A model generated the notes under the pieces. That model saw nothing but the letters and a program-made list of their open reading frames with translations, did no database searches and was not told the DNA's origin. From assembly GCF_030440515.1 (NCBI RefSeq), contig NZ_CP076543.1, forward strand, positions 1,116,001-1,180,000: a DNA stretch of 64,000 nucleotides, given 5' to 3'. The position numbers were made by a program, and so were the translations under genes. Source of the DNA: Streptomyces xanthophaeus (lineage in GTDB: Bacteria > Actinomycetota > Actinomycetes > Streptomycetales > Streptomycetaceae). This document shows, in pieces, positions 62,426-64,000 of this stretch (position 1 is the stretch's first letter; every line of letters starts with the position of its first letter).

Positions 62426-63538
62426 TTGACCCGGGATCTCGTCCTGCACGACTGGCTGGTCGCCGGGATCGCCCTGGCGGCCGGCGCCGCGGCCGGGCTG
62501 CTGCTGCGCGCCCTCCTGCGCTGGCTGGGCCGGCACGCCGAACGGACCCGGTGGCGGGGGGACGACATCATCGTCGACGCGCTGCGCACCATCGCGCCCG
62601 GGGCCGCCCTGATCGCGGGCGCGGCCGTGGCCGCCACGACCCTGCCGCTCACCGCGCGCGTCTCGGGGTTCGTGAACCAGTCGCTGACCGCGCTGCTCAT
62701 CCTCATCGCCACGCTCAGCGCGGCGCGGGTCGTCGCGGGCCTCGTCCAGTCGGTGGCGGCGTCGCGCACCGGGGTGGCCGCGTCGGCGTCCATCTTCGTG
62801 AACATCACGCGGATCGTGGTCCTCGTGATGGGCGTTCTCGTCGCCCTGGAGACCCTCGGCGTGTCCATCGCGCCGCTGGTCACCGCGCTCGGCGTGGGTG
62901 GTCTGGCGGTGGCCCTGGCCCTCCAGGACACCCTCGCCAACCTCTTCGCCGGCGTGCACATCCTCGCCTCGAAGACCGTGCAGCCCGGTGACTACATCCG
63001 GCTCACCAGCGGTGAGGAGGGCTACGTCGTCGACATCAACTGGCGCAACACCGTGGTCCGCAACCTGTCGAACAACCTGGTCATCATCCCCAATGGCCGG
63101 CTCGCCCGGACCAACATGACCAACTTCACCCAGCCGGAGGCCCAGTTCTCGATCCTCGTCCAGGTGGGTGTGGGCTACGAGAGCGATCTGGAGCACGTCG
63201 AGCGGGTGACCCTCGACGTGGTCGGCCAGGTGATGGAGCACGTGGACGGCGCGGACCCCGCGCACGAAGGAGCCGTCCGCTTCCACACGTTCGCGGACTC
63301 CCGGATCAACTTCACGGTGATCCTGGGCGTCGGCGAGTTCAGCGACCAGTACCGGATCAAGCACGAGTTCATCAAGCGCCTGCACGAACGGTTCCGGGCG
63401 GAGGGCATCTCGATCCCCGCTCCGACGCGCACGGTCGCGCTCCACCGGGACGAGGTCCAGGCACCGGCGGCACCGCACCCGCCGGTCCCGCACCAGCGCG
63501 AGGCGCCGCCCTCGATGCTCGCGGACAGCGGCCGGTAG
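62426..63538 (+). CDS. MscS-family mechanosensitive channel
   Basis: A 370-residue small-conductance mechanosensitive channel of the inner membrane. Several N-terminal hydrophobic segments (about residues 10-30, 57-76, 85-105, 120-150) are followed by the pore helix region GVGGLAVALALQDTLANLFA and the beta domain entry KTVQPGDYIRL. A cytoplasmic alpha/beta domain follows. It releases solutes on osmotic downshift. Start TTG 62426 has GGAGGGGG upstream; there is no better start. The last 40 residues are Pro/His/Ala-rich and hydrophilic. Confidence 0.9.
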   Translation: MTRDLVLHDWLVAGIALAAGAAAGLLLRALLRWLGRHAERTRWRGDDIIVDALRTIAPGAALIAGAAVAATTLPLTARVSGFVNQSLTALLILIATLSAARVVAGLVQSVAASRTGVAASASIFVNITRIVVLVMGVLVALETLGVSIAPLVTALGVGGLAVALALQDTLANLFAGVHILASKTVQPGDYIRLTSGEEGYVVDINWRNTVVRNLSNNLVIIPNGRLARTNMTNFTQPEAQFSILVQVGVGYESDLEHVERVTLDVVGQVMEHVDGADPAHEGAVRFHTFADSRINFTVILGVGEFSDQYRIKHEFIKRLHERFRAEGISIPAPTRTVALHRDEVQAPAAPHPPVPHQREAPPSMLADSGR

Positions 63539-63558
63539 ACCGCGGACCCCGCACCCGC

Positions 63559-63596
63559 CCCCTCGCGTGCGCGTCGGCCGGCGCGCACGCGAGGGG
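63559..63596 (+). terminator. Strong hairpin after the MscS-type gene
   Basis: A perfect 15-base stem, CCCCTCGCGTGCGCG at 63559-63573 and its exact inverse at 63582-63596, with an eight-base loop. Confidence 0.8.
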
Positions 63597-63747
63597 CGAG
63601 GGGGGACGGCGGCCCGGGTGCGGAATCCGTATGCGGTACGTCAAGACCTCACCACGGCGGGTGCCTCCTCCACCCGCCGTGGGCAGGCTGCACGTGGCTA
63701 CAGCCGATCGGCCATCTGTTCTGGTCACATCCGGTGGGAGGCATCAC

Positions 63748-64000
63748 ATGCCCGGGTACCGACTCCACGACCGTGCGGCGCTGTTCGGGGCCCTGGTGGT
63801 GCCCCTCCTCGTGGCACTCGCGCTCGTCCCCTTGCGCACCTGGCTCTCCCCGGCGAACGAGGCCCTGGTCCTGGTCGTCGCCGTGGTCGTGATCGCCGCC
63901 TCGGGCACCCGGGCCGCCGCGGCGCTGGCCGCGCTCTCCGCGGCCACCTGGTTCGGCCTCTTCCTCCTCGCCCGGCCCTACGCGCGGTTCACCGTCGCCG
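63748..64000 (+). CDS. DUF4118-type membrane protein, N-terminal part only (cut by window edge)
   Basis: ATG 63748 with GGGAGG eight bases upstream opens a frame that stays open to the window end (84 codons). It has two or three hydrophobic segments separated by short loops (FGALVVPLLVALALVPLRTW, LVLVVAVVVIAASG, a third around ALAALSAATWFGLFLLAR). This matches the DUF4118 membrane domain known from KdpD-type sensors and from shorter stand-alone actinobacterial proteins. Whether a kinase domain follows cannot be seen. Confidence 0.75.
   Translation, partial: MPGYRLHDRAALFGALVVPLLVALALVPLRTWLSPANEALVLVVAVVVIAASGTRAAAALAALSAATWFGLFLLARPYARFTVA

Overview
This window is chromosomal DNA from a high-GC actinomycete, most likely Streptomyces or a close relative. 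GC is above 70 percent, third codon positions are almost always G or C, GTG and TTG starts are common, and gene families such as the SpoIIE-type phosphatase, LuxR/TrmB-like regulators and small AtzG-like protein fit that group. The centre (about 8.3 to 56.3 kb) is a nonribosomal peptide synthetase (NRPS) gene cluster; both ends are ordinary accessory or housekeeping genes. No rRNA, tRNA, insertion sequence or CRISPR array was seen.

Left flank (1-8.2 kb): a secreted protein cut by the window edge, a membrane sensor with PAS, GAF, PP2C phosphatase and anti-sigma kinase-like domains, and a lipoprotein solute-binding protein. Then comes a minus-strand catabolic operon (MFS transporter, HAD hydrolase, and the decayed remains of a zinc alcohol dehydrogenase and a HisC-like aminotransferase) facing a DeoR regulator across a nested palindrome.

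NRPS part 1, plus strand (8.3-30.1 kb): a TrmB/LuxR-type regulator with an apparent one-base frameshift; a 2614-residue synthetase C-A-T-E-C-A-T; a 3504-residue synthetase with three C-A-T modules and a thioesterase (TE); an MbtH-like protein; an MFS exporter; and a small secreted protein ending at a strong bidirectional hairpin. Specificity residues read from the adenylation domains suggest basic (D, through the E domain), Ser, Ile/Val-like, unassigned, Gly.

Middle (30.2-32.4 kb): a small cupin-like protein, a second TrmB/LuxR regulator paralogous to the first, and a 75-residue LuxR-type DNA-binding protein.

NRPS part 2, minus strand (56.3 down to 32.4 kb): C-A(Thr)-T-C-A(Ser)-T-TE, interrupted by a one-base frameshift; an argininosuccinate-lyase homologue; a GHMP kinase related to threonine kinase; a cysteine-synthase-like PLP enzyme fused to an ATP-grasp ligase; a second MbtH; a free-standing T-E protein; two C-A-T proteins; a stand-alone A domain; and a second MFS exporter. 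The kinase, PLP and lyase trio is the gene set proposed elsewhere to make 2,3-diaminobutyrate, and one A domain here has an acidic pocket suited to a diamino acid. The two lines each have five carrier positions and their own TE, MbtH, exporter and regulator, so the locus may make two peptides, or one from two synthetases.

Right flank (56.5-64 kb): an alpha/beta-hydrolase of the perhydrolase type; a TetR regulator whose apparent operator motif recurs in front of an MBL-fold hydrolase and an AtzG-like/amidase pair; a secreted pyroglutamyl-peptidase-like protein with Ser in place of the catalytic Cys; an MscS channel; and the start of a DUF4118-type membrane protein cut by the right edge.
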